Of a stretch of 64,000 nucleotides of DNA, positions 17,488-26,461 are shown piece after piece. A model generated the notes under the pieces. That model saw only the letters and a program-made list of their open reading frames with translations, was not told the origin of the DNA and did no database searches. The stretch covers positions 1 through 64,000 of the forward strand of contig NZ_JAGEOK010000021.1 in NCBI RefSeq assembly GCF_017573545.1, written 5' to 3'. Source of the DNA: Actinomadura nitritigenes. GTDB lineage: Bacteria; Actinomycetota; Actinomycetes; Streptosporangiales; Streptosporangiaceae. Positions within the stretch are counted from its first letter, which is position 1. Every line of letters begins with the position of its first letter. Both the position numbers and the translations under genes were made by a program.

Positions 17488-18177
17488 GTGGCAGAACGTG
17501 CGGTGGCCGGCGGTAAGGCGCGGAGCCGGCAGGGCGGCGGGCAAGGACGCCGCAGGCTCAGCGTGGACGAACGGCGAGAGGAACTGATCGAGGCGGCGCT
17601 GCAGCTGTTCAGCACGCGCTCGCCCGAGGACATCTCGATCGACGACGTCGCGGCCGCCGCGGGCGCCTCGCGCGCGCTGGTCTACCACTACTTCGGCGGC
17701 AAGTACGAGCTGTACCTCGCGGCGCTCGGCAGCGCCGCCAAGCAGCTGTCGGTGCTGCTGGAGCCGCCGGCGGAGGGCAAGCCGCTGGAGCGGCTGCGGG
17801 TGTCGCTGGAGCGCTACTTCGACTTCGTGGAGAGCCACGCGGCCGGTTACACGGCGCTGCTGCGCGGCGGGCCCGCGGACCGCTCCGGCGAGGTCGGGGA
17901 GATCGTCGACGGCATCCGGCAGCTCCTGCTGGACCGGATCCTGCACTCGCTGGACGTGGAGACCCCGCCGCCGATCCTGCGCATCACGCTGCGCTCGTGG
18001 ATGGCGGCCGTGGAGACCGCGGGACTGGACTGGCTGGACAACCGCGACGTGTCCCGCCCCGAGCTGGAGGCCCTCGTGGTGGACCAGCTCGTGGTGATGC
18101 TGAACGTGGCCGGCAAGCACGACCCGTCGACCGGCGCCCTGTTCGACCGTCTCGCCCAGGAAGAGATGAGCGTCTGA
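17488..18177 (+). CDS. TetR-family transcriptional regulator
   Basis: Regulator of 229 aa. The basic N-terminus (KARSRQGGGQGRRRLSVDERR) leads into the TetR helix-turn-helix, EELIEAALQLFST ... ISIDDVAAAAGASRALVYHYFGGKYELY. The C-terminal ligand domain (about residues 85-229) includes LERLRVSLERYFDFVESHAAGYTALLRGG, common in regulators near lipid-metabolism genes. The GTG at 17488 was chosen; the open frame extends to 17368 but that part reads as non-coding. It is convergent with bldC across a hairpin-rich gap. Target unknown. Confidence 0.85.
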   Translation: MAERAVAGGKARSRQGGGQGRRRLSVDERREELIEAALQLFSTRSPEDISIDDVAAAAGASRALVYHYFGGKYELYLAALGSAAKQLSVLLEPPAEGKPLERLRVSLERYFDFVESHAAGYTALLRGGPADRSGEVGEIVDGIRQLLLDRILHSLDVETPPPILRITLRSWMAAVETAGLDWLDNRDVSRPELEALVVDQLVVMLNVAGKHDPSTGALFDRLAQEEMSV

Positions 18178-18638
18178 CCGGTCCCCCGTCCTGCCACAAC
18201 GGGAAGACCCGGTGACCTGATCCGGTCACGCCCTGTGCAACCGAACCGTCACGCGAGCGCGCCAACCGACCGGTGGGGGCGAAGCCGGAGGCGAGCCCCC
18301 ACCGGGAAGCTCGCGAAGCGAGTTCGCGCTCGCCCGAGCACGGTCAAGGGCCGAGCCGCCAGGCGAGGCTCTGCCGCCAGGCGAGGCCCTTGGGCCGGGG
18401 TCGAAAAAGGATTGCCCCGCTCGCGGTTGCGAGCGGGACATCCAGATCGGACGGTGATCGGCCCGGGACCGCGATTCTCGGATGACCGTGGTCCCGGCCC
18501 GTTCGTCCAGGAGGCCGCTGCGGCGTCCTCGCGCGTAATCGACGTGCGAGGCCGTCGAGGGGCCCCCTGACCGCCCCCCCAGTTGTTCGGCCGGGTGCTT
18601 CCGGCAGGGCTCGGCTCGAGCCCGGCCGGCCGGAGCGG
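18178..18638. other. Hairpin-rich intergenic region between convergent TetR gene and bldC
   Basis: About 460 bp without a convincing gene. It contains an 11-base perfect stem (18270-18280 with 18295-18305, CCGGTGGGGGC), a nine-base perfect stem (CCCGCTCGC 18416-18424 with 18429-18437, loop GGTT), a further stem around CGGGACC...GGTCCCG near 18463-18497, and a tandem direct repeat of about 15 bases (GCCGCCAGGCGAGGC) near 18355-18386. The stems probably act as terminators for both flanking genes; no T run follows any of them. Confidence 0.5.
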
Positions 18639-18842
18639 CTACTCCGACCGCTGCTGCGGAATGCCCGCCAGCAGCGCGCGCACCTCCGCCTCGCGGTAGC
18701 GCCGATGCCCCCCGAGCGTGCGGATGGACGTGAGCTTCCCCGCCTTCGCCCACCGCGTGACGGTCTTGGGGTCGACGCGGAACATCGTCGCCACCTCCGC
18801 CGGCGTCAGCAGGGGCTCGGCCTCTGGCGTACGTGCTGACAT
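18639..18842 (-). CDS. bldC: BldC, MerR-like developmental DNA-binding protein
   Basis: Small regulator of 67 aa consisting of just a MerR-type winged helix: LLTPAEVATMFRVDPKTVTRW followed by AGKLTSIRTLGGHRRYREAEVRALL. In Streptomyces BldC represses developmental genes and binds DNA head to tail on direct repeats; that is established for the family. The ATG at 18842 has GGAGAGG eight bases upstream; the open frame extends 21 codons further upstream but the shorter start matches the ~68-aa family length. The upstream region holds TTGCGC-N16-TACACG on the minus strand, a weak promoter candidate, and a TCACGC-T-GCGTGA inverted repeat at 19054-19066. The order with the next gene and vdh is the known actinomycete arrangement. 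Confidence 0.95.
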   Translation of the reverse strand: MSARTPEAEPLLTPAEVATMFRVDPKTVTRWAKAGKLTSIRTLGGHRRYREAEVRALLAGIPQQRSE

Positions 18843-19115
18843 GTTTGCGGCCTCTCCTCCGTGGACCGATGACAGCGATCCTGCGATTGATCCTCGCGCG
18901 GTCACTGATGTCCCCTATGGCCCGAAAGAGCCACTATGACATCACAACGTGTAACCTTGCCACCACTCAGCGCAACAAGCAAGTTCCTGGCGGTAGTTGC
19001 GTGCAAACATCCCCGCCGGGGCCGGGAGCTGCGCGTGTCCGGTGATGACTGAGTCACGCTGCGTGATTCTAGCGACACGTATAGTCGTATCGCGCGCGGA
19101 TTCGGGAAATTTGTT

Positions 19116-20036
19116 TTAGTTCGCCGATTCCAGGGCCCGCACGGGCCTCCAGCGCGCGAGGAGACGCTTGTACATCGCCACGGTCAGCTCGACCTCACCG
19201 CGCTCCATCCCGGTGAGCGCGACGGCCATCTCCGCGACGGACTCGTCCCCCTGCAGCGTCCGGTCGTCCAGCAGGTGGACGAGGCCGCCGTAGTCCAGCT
19301 CGACCAGCGCCTGCGGATGGAACTCCCCGAGCCACCGGGCGAGCGTGTCCAGCCGGCCCGCCGACAGCAGGAAGACCTCTCCCGTCCCGTCGCCGAGGTT
19401 CTCGCGCACCACCGGGAGGGCGGCGGCGACCCGGCGGCGCGCCTCCCCCATCGAGGTGACGTAGATGAGGGTACGCGCAGGAGCCGCCGTTGCAGGGCCA
19501 TGACCTGCTTGTTCTTGGGACGCGTCCTCCTCCGGGCCGTATCCGGCGCCCGGCGCGCCCAGCATCAGGCACCGCTCCCCGCGGGCGAACGGCACGAACC
19601 AGTCCAGTGGCACGTGCCACGTACTGGTGAGGATGTGCGGCCGCAGCGAGCGGCCGGCCCGCTTCCACTGATCGAACTCGCGCACGGCCCGCTCGGCGAG
19701 CGGCGGCGGGACGAACGCGGCCGCGAGCGCCGCCGCGTGCTCCCCGCGGAACCGCTCGAACGCCAGCCAGGACCGCAGCCTCGTCTCCCACGGGCAGACG
19801 TAGATCGTGTCGCCGACACGCCGGACGTAGGCGTCCCGGCTCTCCCGTTCCGGCACGACCTCCGGCGGCGCGCCGACGAGCCGGCGCGCCGCGTCGTCGT
19901 GCTCGGCGCCGAGCGCGTGGAGCCTCCGGGGCCGCCGCCTGGAGTCGGCATAGGCCGTCCACAGGGTCCGCGCGGGCTCCGGGAAGGCGGTCACCGGTTC
20001 ATATATCCGTAGGTACGCCGCGTACGGAAACACCAC
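19116..20036 (-). CDS. Conserved hypothetical protein of the bldC-vdh locus
   Basis: Protein of 306 aa with no domain I can name. It is cytoplasmic, rich in Trp and Arg, with segments VGDTIYVCPWETRLRSWLAFERF, RPHILTSTWHVPLDWFVPF and LLSAGRLDTLARWLGEFHPQALVELDYGG. A gene in this place, between bldC and vdh, is also present in Streptomyces as I recall, which supports it being real. The start is uncertain: two adjacent GTG codons (20036, 20033) have no clear ribosome site, and the true start could be further in. The product may be a conserved actinobacterial regulator-like protein; function unknown. Confidence 0.78.
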   Translation of the reverse strand: MVFPYAAYLRIYEPVTAFPEPARTLWTAYADSRRRPRRLHALGAEHDDAARRLVGAPPEVVPERESRDAYVRRVGDTIYVCPWETRLRSWLAFERFRGEHAAALAAAFVPPPLAERAVREFDQWKRAGRSLRPHILTSTWHVPLDWFVPFARGERCLMLGAPGAGYGPEEDASQEQAGHGPATAAPARTLIYVTSMGEARRRVAAALPVVRENLGDGTGEVFLLSAGRLDTLARWLGEFHPQALVELDYGGLVHLLDDRTLQGDESVAEMAVALTGMERGEVELTVAMYKRLLARWRPVRALESAN

Positions 20037-20128
20037 CGCATCGTGACATGAGACCGGACGAACGCTGCCGTGAACACGCCATACCGCGCCCCTTAGTCTG
20101 ATCTACAGACAGAGAGGAGGGCACTACC

Positions 20129-21211
20129 GTGCCTAATGTCTTCGGGTCGCCCCACAAGGGCACAGAGCCCCGACACGAGCAGGTCGTCTTCTGCCAGGAC
20201 GAGGCCAGCGGCCTGCGCGCGATCATCGCGATCTACTCCACCGCGCTCGGCCCCTCGCTGGGCGGCACCCGCTTCTACCCCTACGGGTCGGAGGAGGAGG
20301 CGCTCACCGACGTGCTGAACCTGTCCCGCGGCATGGCCTACAAGAACGCCATGGCGGGGCTGGACCTCGGCGGCGGCAAGGCCGTCATCATCGGTGACCC
20401 CGCCCAGGACAAGTCGGAGGCGCTGCTGAGGGCGTACGGACGGTTCGTCCAGTCGCTCAACGGCCGCTACTACACGGCGTGCGACGTCGGTACGTACAGC
20501 GAGGACATGGACGTGGTGGCGCGGGAGTGCCGGTTCGTGACCGGGCGGACGGTCGCGCACGGCGGCGCGGGCGACTCGTCGATCCTGACCGCGTACGGCG
20601 TGTTCCAGGGCATGCGCGCCGCGGCGGAGACGGTGTGGGGCACGCCGTCCCTGCGGGGCAGGAGGGTCGGCGTGGAGGGCGTCGGGAAGGTCGGCCACAG
20701 GCTGGTGGAGCACCTGCGCGAGGACGGCGCGGACGTGGTCATCTGCGACGTCAGCGAAGCGGCGGTCGAGCGCGTCCAGGCGCTGCACCCCGAGGTGGAC
20801 GTCGTCGCGGACAAGGACGAGATGGTCCGTACGGAGCTGGACGTGTACGCACCGTGCGCGCTCGGCGGTTCCCTCAACGACGACACGGTGCCGGTGCTGA
20901 GCGCGAAGGTGGTGTGCGGGGCGGCCAACAACCAGCTCGCCCACTCCGGCATCGAGAAGCGCCTCGCCGACCGCGACGTGCTGTACGCCCCCGACTACGT
21001 GGTGAACTCCGGCGGCGTGATCCAGGTGGCGGACGAGATCGAGGGCTTCAACTTCGACCGGGCGAAGGCGCGCGCGACGGGGATCTACGACACGACCCGG
21101 AAGATCTTCGCGCTGGCCGCCGACGAGGGCGTCCCGCCGGCGGTGGCCGCCGACCGGCTCGCCGAGCGGCGGATGTCCGAGATCGGACGCCTGCGCGGCA
21201 TTCTCCTCTGA
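20129..21211 (+). CDS. vdh: Valine/leucine dehydrogenase (Glu/Leu/Phe/Val dehydrogenase family)
   Basis: NAD-dependent oxidative deamination of branched-chain amino acids to 2-oxoacids; 360 aa. GTG start with GAGAGGAGGG upstream. The N-terminal substrate domain has LGGTRFYPY, MAYKNAMAGLDLGGGKAVI (lysines that bind and activate substrate) and the aspartate region TACDVGTYSEDMD; the Rossmann domain has VGVEGVGKVGHRLVEHL. CGAANNQLA and APDYVVNSGG complete the family pattern. Position next to the bldC block agrees with vdh of Streptomyces. Its 2-oxoacid products would feed an acyl-CoA-forming dehydrogenase like the one at 39.8-43.3 kb, which is inference. A 12-base stem terminator follows. Confidence 0.94.
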   Translation: MPNVFGSPHKGTEPRHEQVVFCQDEASGLRAIIAIYSTALGPSLGGTRFYPYGSEEEALTDVLNLSRGMAYKNAMAGLDLGGGKAVIIGDPAQDKSEALLRAYGRFVQSLNGRYYTACDVGTYSEDMDVVARECRFVTGRTVAHGGAGDSSILTAYGVFQGMRAAAETVWGTPSLRGRRVGVEGVGKVGHRLVEHLREDGADVVICDVSEAAVERVQALHPEVDVVADKDEMVRTELDVYAPCALGGSLNDDTVPVLSAKVVCGAANNQLAHSGIEKRLADRDVLYAPDYVVNSGGVIQVADEIEGFNFDRAKARATGIYDTTRKIFALAADEGVPPAVAADRLAERRMSEIGRLRGILL

Positions 21212-21527
21212 GCGGACGGCGCTCCGGGCCGCCACGGGGCCGTATGTCCGGTTCCGTGGCGGCCCGCCGCGTTTGCGCCGATGGCGACCGCTCTCGCCGC
21301 GTGTCGCGGCGCCGTGCGGCCGCCCTGGAGGACCGGCCTGACCACCGGATACACTGGAGTCCGCAGCAACAAGAGCGCCACCACGTACCGTCGATGTACC
21401 GAGCCGGGCGCAAAACGGGTACGGTTGTACCCGTGACTGACGCATGGCTCATCAGGCACCGGTTCGTGTGGTACACGCGCGCGTTGATGGGCCCACGAAA
21501 GCCCTGACCATCGAGGGGGTCGAGCCA
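21212..21527. other. Intergenic region between vdh and the DUF3073 gene
   Basis: About 315 bp. The first part holds the vdh terminator. Near 21415-21434 is a perfect eight-base hairpin (ACGGGTAC, loop GGTT, GTACCCGT) just upstream of the DUF3073 gene, preceded by GTACCGTCGATGTACC, which could be an operator. No gene is visible. Confidence 0.4.
21226..21265 (+). terminator. vdh terminator stem-loop
   Basis: Perfect 12-base stem GGGCCGCCACGG (21226-21237) and CCGTGGCGGCCC (21254-21265) with a 16-base loop, starting 15 bp after the vdh stop. Confidence 0.7.
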
Positions 21528-21734
21528 ATGGGTCGCGGCCGAGCCAAGGCCAAGCAGGTGAAGGTTGCCCGCCAGCTCAAGTACAACAGCGGCGGTACAG
21601 ACCTCGACCGCCTGAAGCACGAACTCGGGGTCAACGACTCCGGTGACGACTCCTACGATGAGCTCGCCGAGAAGTACGCGGACTTCGCCGATGACTACGG
21701 GACCGAGGACCGCAAGGACGGCACCTCCGGTTGA
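21528..21734 (+). CDS. DUF3073 family small protein
   Basis: Small conserved actinobacterial protein of 68 aa. It starts MGRGRAKAKQVKVARQLKY, a very basic N-terminus, followed by an acidic C-terminal half (DSYDELAEKYADFADDYG). The bipolar charge and the RGRAKAK opening are the hallmark of DUF3073. GAGGGGG precedes the ATG. It lies between vdh and purM, as in Streptomyces. Function unknown; the charge pattern would fit nucleic acid or ribosome association, which is inference. Confidence 0.92.
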   Translation: MGRGRAKAKQVKVARQLKYNSGGTDLDRLKHELGVNDSGDDSYDELAEKYADFADDYGTEDRKDGTSG

Positions 21735-21747
21735 CCGGCCGACAACA

Positions 21748-21783
21748 CGCCACTGCCCGCTCGCGCGGGCGGTGGCGTTTGTT
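21748..21783 (+). terminator. Intrinsic terminator after the DUF3073 gene
   Basis: A 13-base stem (CGCCACTGCCCGC with GCGGGCGGTGGCG, one non-Watson-Crick pair) and a four-base loop, followed by TTTGTT. One of the clearest terminators in the window because of the T run. Confidence 0.8.
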
Positions 21784-21925
21784 CGGTTTCGGGCATGCGG
21801 TCCCCGGCGTCCCTGAAAGCCGCCCCGCACGACTGAGAGCCGCCTAGGGGCGCGTTCGGCGTCTCGGGCGCATCAGCGGACCCGCGGGTCTCCCGGGCGT
21901 CCCAGCGTCGCGCTCAGCGCCTCGC

Positions 21926-21953
21926 CGTCCCACCCGGAGGCCCGGGCGGGACG
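21926..21953 (-). terminator. Stem-loop downstream of purM
   Basis: Twelve-base arms CGTCCCACCCGG and CCGGGCGGGACG with one mismatch and loop AGGC, 54 bp beyond the purM stop on the minus strand. Probable end of the purF-purM transcript. Confidence 0.5.
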
Positions 21954-22007
21954 GATCGGAGGGTCGGTCGGTTCATCGGCGGATCGGACGGTCGCTTCCC
22001 GGACGGG

Positions 22008-23033
22008 TCAGGCGACGTCGGCCCGGCCGCTCCCCTCGGTGACCTCGCCGAGGACCCAGGACGGCACGCCGCGCGACGCCAGCAGCCGCAGCGCCTCGTC
22101 AGCGGTCTCCGGGGCGACGATGGCGGCCATGCCCACGCCCAGGTTGAACGTCTTGTCCATCTCCGCCTGCGGCACGCCGCCGTGGCCCTGCAGGACCCGG
22201 AACAGCGCGGGCACCTCCCACGACGAGCGGCGCAGCACGGCGTCCGCGGTCGGCGGCAGGGACCGCGCCAGGTTCGCCGCGAGCCCGCCGCCCGTGATGT
22301 GAGCGAACGCACGGACGCCCCCGGCCCGGGTCAGGGCCAGGCAGTCCTGCGCGTAGATGCGGGTCGGTGTGAGCAGTTCCTCACCCAGCGGGCGGTCCAG
22401 CTCCGGCGGCTGCGACTCCAGCGTGAGATCGGTCGTGGCCAGGATGTGGCGGACGAGCGAGTACCCGTTGGAGTGGATGCCGGACGACGCCATGGCGATG
22501 ACCGCGTCCCCGGGGCGGACACGGTCCGGCCCGAGCAGCTCTCCGGCCTCCACCACGCCCGTCCCGGCGCCGGCGATGTCGAACTCGTCCGCCTCCAGCA
22601 GGCCGGGGTGCTCGGCGGTCTCGCCGCCGACCAGGGCGCAGCCCGCGAGGGCGCAGCCGTCCGCGATGCCGCCGACGATGTCGGCGATGCGCTCCGGCAC
22701 GACCTTGCCGCAGGCGATGTAGTCGGTCATGAACAGCGGTTCGGCGCCGCAGACGGCGAGGTCGTCGATGACCATGCCGACGAGGTCGTGCCCCACCGTG
22801 TCGTAGACGCCGAGGCGCCGCGCCAGGTCGACCTTGGTGCCGACGCCGTCCGTGGACGTCGCCAGCAGGGGCCGCTTGTAGCGCAGGAAGGCGGACGCGT
22901 CGAAGAGGCCCGCGAAACCGCTGGCGTCGTCCACGACCTCGGGACGCCGCGAGCGCGCCACCCGCGACTTCATCAGCTCGACGGCGCGCTCGCCCGCGGC
23001 GATGTCCACACCGGCGGCCTCGTACGAGGTCAT
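22008..23033 (-). CDS. purM: Phosphoribosylformylglycinamidine cyclo-ligase (AIR synthetase)
   Basis: Fifth step of IMP synthesis: ATP-dependent closure of FGAM to AIR. 341 aa, normal length. Motifs: YKRPLLATSTDGVGTKVDLA, HDLVGMVIDDLAVCGAEPLF, ALVGGETAEHPG, IAMASSGIHSNGYSLVR and AHITGGGLAANLAR. The ATG overlaps the purF stop by four bases (ATGA), so the two are translationally coupled and the start is certain. Confidence 0.97.
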   Translation of the reverse strand: MTSYEAAGVDIAAGERAVELMKSRVARSRRPEVVDDASGFAGLFDASAFLRYKRPLLATSTDGVGTKVDLARRLGVYDTVGHDLVGMVIDDLAVCGAEPLFMTDYIACGKVVPERIADIVGGIADGCALAGCALVGGETAEHPGLLEADEFDIAGAGTGVVEAGELLGPDRVRPGDAVIAMASSGIHSNGYSLVRHILATTDLTLESQPPELDRPLGEELLTPTRIYAQDCLALTRAGGVRAFAHITGGGLAANLARSLPPTADAVLRRSSWEVPALFRVLQGHGGVPQAEMDKTFNLGVGMAAIVAPETADEALRLLASRGVPSWVLGEVTEGSGRADVA

Positions 23034-24508
23034 CGGGTGACCTCCAGCAGGTGCTTGCCGCGGGCGGCGTCCTCCACCGGGATGGGGTAGACGCCGTCGA
23101 AGCAGGCCCGGCACAGGTTGTCCTTGGGGATCCGCGACGCGGAGATCAGCTCGTCCAGCGAGATGTAGCCGAGCGAGTCGGCGCCGATGGAGTCGCGGAT
23201 CTCCTCCACCGACAGGTTCCCGGCGATCAGCTCGGCCCGCGTGGCGAAGTCGATGCCGTAGAAGCACGGCCACGACACGGGCGGGCTGGAGATGCGCACG
23301 TGCACCTCCCTGGCGCCCGCGTCCCGCAGCATCCCCACGATCGCGCGCTGGGTGTTGCCGCGGACGATCGAGTCGTCCACCACCACCAGGCGCTTGCCCT
23401 CGATCGCCTCGCGCAGCGGGTTCAGCTTCAGCCGGATGCCGAGCTGGCGGATCGTCTGCGACGGCTGGATGAACGTCCGGCCGACGTAGGAGTTCTTCAC
23501 CAGGCCCTGGCCGTAGGGGATCCCGGACGCCTCGGCGTAGCCGATCGCGGCCGGGGTTCCCGACTCCGGCGTCGGGATGACCAGGTCGGCCTCGACGGGG
23601 TGCTCGCGGGCCAGCCGGCGGCCGACCTCGACCCGGGTCGCCTGGACGCTGCGCCCGGCGATCGTGGTGTCCGGCCTGGCCAGGTACACGTACTCGAACA
23701 GGCAGCCCTTCGGCCGCGGCTCGGCGAACCGCTCGGAGCGGACGCCCTCGCCGTCGATCGCGATCAGCTCGCCGGGCTCGATCTCCCGGACGAACCGGGC
23801 GCCGACGATGTCGAGACCGGCGGTCTCGGACGCGACCACCCAGCCGCCGTCCTCCAGCGAGCCCAGCACCAGCGGGCGGATCCCCTCGGGGTCGCGGGCG
23901 GCGTACAGGACGCCCTCGTCCATGAAGACCAGGGAGTACGCGCCGCGCGTCACCGGGAGGATCTCGCGCGCCGCCGCGAGCGGGCCGCCGTCGCGGGTGG
24001 CCAGCAGCGCGGTCAGGACCTCGGTGTCGGTGGTGGCGGTCAGCACCCCCGGCTCCAGCCGGGCGGCCAGGTCCGGGGTGTTGATCAGGTTGCCGTTGTG
24101 GACCAGCGCCAGCCCGCCCGTGTCGGTCGAGCGGAACGTGGGCTGCGCGTTCTCCCACGTCGGCGAGCCGGTCGTGGAGTAGCGGCAGTGGCCCACGGCG
24201 ATGTGGCCGCGCAGGGTGTTCAGCACCGACTCGTCGAAGACCTGGGCGACCAGGCCCATGTCCTTGTAGACGACGATCCGGGAGCCGTCGCTTACCGCGA
24301 TGCCCGCCGACTCCTGCCCGCGGTGCTGGAGCGCGTACAGGCCGTAGTAGGTGAGCTTGCTCACTTCCGCCCGTGGCGCCTGGTCCGCGGGGACCCAGAC
24401 GCCGAAGACCCCGCAGGCGTCCTGCGGGGGGCGGTCGGAGGGATCGATGTCGTGGCTCAGACGTCCGTCACGGAGAGGCACATCAGCCAGTCTAGATGCC
24501 CCCTTCAC
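23030..24508 (-). CDS. purF: Amidophosphoribosyltransferase
   Basis: First committed step of purine synthesis: PRPP + glutamine to phosphoribosylamine. 492 aa. The N-terminal nucleophile cysteine sits in DACGVFGVW at residue 32, so a propeptide of about 31 residues must be removed, as in the Fe-S-type enzymes of Bacillus and actinomycetes. Glutaminase domain (YGLYALQHRGQESAGIA, GHCRYSTTGS) precedes the phosphoribosyltransferase domain with PRPP loop VVVDDSIVRGNT. Late cysteines (DNLCRACFDG) fit Fe-S ligands. The GTG at 24508 gives the longest propeptide; a GTG nine codons later is possible. Coupled to purM. Confidence 0.95.
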   Translation of the reverse strand: MKGASRLADVPLRDGRLSHDIDPSDRPPQDACGVFGVWVPADQAPRAEVSKLTYYGLYALQHRGQESAGIAVSDGSRIVVYKDMGLVAQVFDESVLNTLRGHIAVGHCRYSTTGSPTWENAQPTFRSTDTGGLALVHNGNLINTPDLAARLEPGVLTATTDTEVLTALLATRDGGPLAAAREILPVTRGAYSLVFMDEGVLYAARDPEGIRPLVLGSLEDGGWVVASETAGLDIVGARFVREIEPGELIAIDGEGVRSERFAEPRPKGCLFEYVYLARPDTTIAGRSVQATRVEVGRRLAREHPVEADLVIPTPESGTPAAIGYAEASGIPYGQGLVKNSYVGRTFIQPSQTIRQLGIRLKLNPLREAIEGKRLVVVDDSIVRGNTQRAIVGMLRDAGAREVHVRISSPPVSWPCFYGIDFATRAELIAGNLSVEEIRDSIGADSLGYISLDELISASRIPKDNLCRACFDGVYPIPVEDAARGKHLLEVTR

Positions 24509-24608
24509 CTGCTCGGATCGGTGGATCTCCTTAAGCGACCTTTACTCCCCGCGAGCACGGCTTTCAGCGTCCGCACGCAAATCTGGTGGCCGACACGTGG
24601 AGGGACGC

Positions 24609-24980
24609 ATGACGCTGCCTGGGTACCGGACCTATTCGCCTCCCGCTCCGCCCAGGCGGAGCGGGCTGGCACGGGCCTCCCTGGTGCTCGGCATCGTCGG
24701 GCTCCTAGGGCTCGCCCTCTGCCTCCTGGGGCTGATCCCGGCGCTCGTGGGGCTTGTCCTGGGGACGATCGCTCTCGTCCGCGGGCAGTCCGAGCGGTGG
24801 CCCGCAGTGGCGGGGGTCGTGTGCTCCGGGATAGCCGTCGTGGTGGGCGCCCTCGCGCTGTCCTGGTTGCTGAGCAAGGCGGCGACGTGCGGGGACACGT
24901 CCCGCTACCCGGACGACGCGGCGCGCCAAGAGTGCGTGGAGCATGAGTTCCCGTTCATCCGCGATACTCCGGCCCCCTGA
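24609..24980 (+). CDS. Small two-span membrane protein (DUF4190-like)
   Basis: Protein of 123 aa. After a Pro-rich start (MTLPGYRTYSPPAPPRRSG) come two membrane spans, about residues 22-55 and 67-90, with the DUF4190-type pattern LARASLVLGIVGLLGL and a short turn GTIALVRGQS. A small extracytoplasmic part with two cysteines follows (TCGDTSRYPDDAARQECVEHEF). GGAGGGA is upstream of the ATG. Divergent from purF, convergent with the LamG gene. Function unknown; DUF4190 is common in actinobacteria. Confidence 0.82.
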   Translation: MTLPGYRTYSPPAPPRRSGLARASLVLGIVGLLGLALCLLGLIPALVGLVLGTIALVRGQSERWPAVAGVVCSGIAVVVGALALSWLLSKAATCGDTSRYPDDAARQECVEHEFPFIRDTPAP

Positions 24981-24993
24981 GCCGGGTCCCTTG

Positions 24994-25632
24994 TCAGCCC
25001 GCTTCCTGGGCGGCGAGGGCGGCCACCGCCTCGGCGGTCAGGGGCGACGCGTAGACCCGGAAATCGTCCATCAGGCCCCCGAAACCGGGCTTGGTGGGTT
25101 CGCTGCCCAGGTAGATGGGCCCGGCCGGCGTCACGACGGCGTGCTCCAGGGACATGCCCGTGTCGAGACGGCCGTTGATGTAGAGGAACATGCCTTCCTG
25201 ATCCACGACGAAGGCGACGTGGGTCCAGTCCCCCAGGGTCAGCCTCGCGTGGCTGTCCACGTACTCAGGCCCCTTGATGGTGAACAGCTGCACACGCATG
25301 CGCATGGCGTCCGGGTAGAGCCACATGCCGAGCGCGCGCGCATCGCTCTCCGCCACCGGCTTGTAGAGCAGGCTCCGCCACTCGCCGGTCGGCTCCTCCA
25401 CCACCCGGACGAAGAACGCCACGCTGAACCCGAACACCTGGCTCAGCACCAGCTGCGGCATCGCGGGGATCAGCGCCCGGCCGCGGCCGTCCAGGCTCAG
25501 CGCCTCCCCGTGCCGCCCCGGGACGATCTGCGCGGACTCGTTCAGCTCCGCGACCGGCCCGCCCCCGGCGGCGTCCGCCACCCGGCGGCCGTCGACGGTC
25601 TCGACGTCGAACGTCCAATGCGCAACGAGCAC
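24994..25632 (-). CDS. LamG / concanavalin A-like jelly-roll protein
   Basis: Protein of 212 aa made of a single LamG-type beta-sandwich: LVAHWTFDVETVDGRRVADAAGG at the start, GRHGEALSLDGRG, VFGFSVAFFVRVVEEPTGEW, the typical DWTHVAFVVDQEGMFLYING and GLMDDFRVYASPLTAEAVAAL near the end. GTG start with GGAGG seven bases upstream. No signal peptide is visible, so it may be cytoplasmic or exported by a non-Sec route. Such domains bind carbohydrates; the ligand is unknown. It is next to the sterol-carrier-like gene on the same strand. Confidence 0.82.
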   Translation of the reverse strand: MLVAHWTFDVETVDGRRVADAAGGGPVAELNESAQIVPGRHGEALSLDGRGRALIPAMPQLVLSQVFGFSVAFFVRVVEEPTGEWRSLLYKPVAESDARALGMWLYPDAMRMRVQLFTIKGPEYVDSHARLTLGDWTHVAFVVDQEGMFLYINGRLDTGMSLEHAVVTPAGPIYLGSEPTKPGFGGLMDDFRVYASPLTAEAVAALAAQEAG

Positions 25633-25769
25633 GGGTCCACCTCCTGCACGGCGTCTCGCCGATGCGGTGCCCCGACGGTCGGCCCCCACGCTCGCAGCGC
25701 CCGGCGCGCCAGGCAAGGCACGAATCGGACACGGCGCCCGGCGGCGCAGGTCAGGCCCGGTAAACCCGA

Positions 25770-26222
25770 TCAGCCGAGCGGCAGCGGGACCTGCGCGGAC
25801 AGGTCCGCGCGCGCGCCACTGGCCCTCACCCGGTTGGCGGTGACGGCGTCCTCCCAGCTCAGCCGTCCCGTCGCCAGCGCGATCCAGGTCCCGGCGTCCA
25901 TCTCCACCACATTCGGCGGGGTTCCCCGGGTATGGTGCGGGCCGGCGATGCACTGCACGGCGGCGTGCGGAGGGACGCGCACCTCGACCGACCGGCCCGG
26001 CGCCAGCTCCGCGAGCCGGTCGAGCAGGAACCGGACGGCGCCGCGGACGACCGGGCGGGACACGTCCCCGGCCAGGTCCTTGCCCGCGTCCAGGGCCGCC
26101 AGAACGGTCTCCAGGGCCGCGCGGCGCAGCGCGGCGGCCTCGTCCGGGCCGGGGAAGGGCGGCAGGCCCAGGGCGGCGCGCTGCTCGTTCAGCACGGCGG
26201 TGGAGAGGGGTGTTCGCGGCAC
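25770..26222 (-). CDS. Sterol carrier family protein (SCP2-like C-terminal fold)
   Basis: Protein of 150 aa starting MPRTPLSTAVLNEQRAALG. Central part RPVVRGAVRFLLDRLAELAPGRSVEVRVPPHAAVQC and C-terminal EMDAGTWIALATGRLSWEDAV match the actinobacterial 'sterol carrier family' proteins located beside pur genes. DAGTWIALATGRLSW is the SCP2-type hydrophobic ligand-binding end. GTG start is inferred from length; a longer in-frame start exists but its product is Arg-rich and looks non-coding. A lipid-binding role is family inference. Confidence 0.8.
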   Translation of the reverse strand: MPRTPLSTAVLNEQRAALGLPPFPGPDEAAALRRAALETVLAALDAGKDLAGDVSRPVVRGAVRFLLDRLAELAPGRSVEVRVPPHAAVQCIAGPHHTRGTPPNVVEMDAGTWIALATGRLSWEDAVTANRVRASGARADLSAQVPLPLG

Positions 26223-26461
26223 CGTCCCGACGCTACCGGGTCGCCGCCGGCGGAAGGGAGCGGGAGACCGCCGGGCGGCGGGTGCCTGAGGGCCGCCGGA
26301 CGAGGGTGTTCGGCGGCGGCAGGGCGGGGCGCTCCGCCGTCGATGGCACCCGAACGCCTCACACACGGTAAAAATGGACCCCGGTAGCAGGCACGCATGG
26401 GGACTCGAAAGGAACGGGGAAGCCGGGGACGCGGTCCCCGGAGGACACGGAGGTTCGTCAG

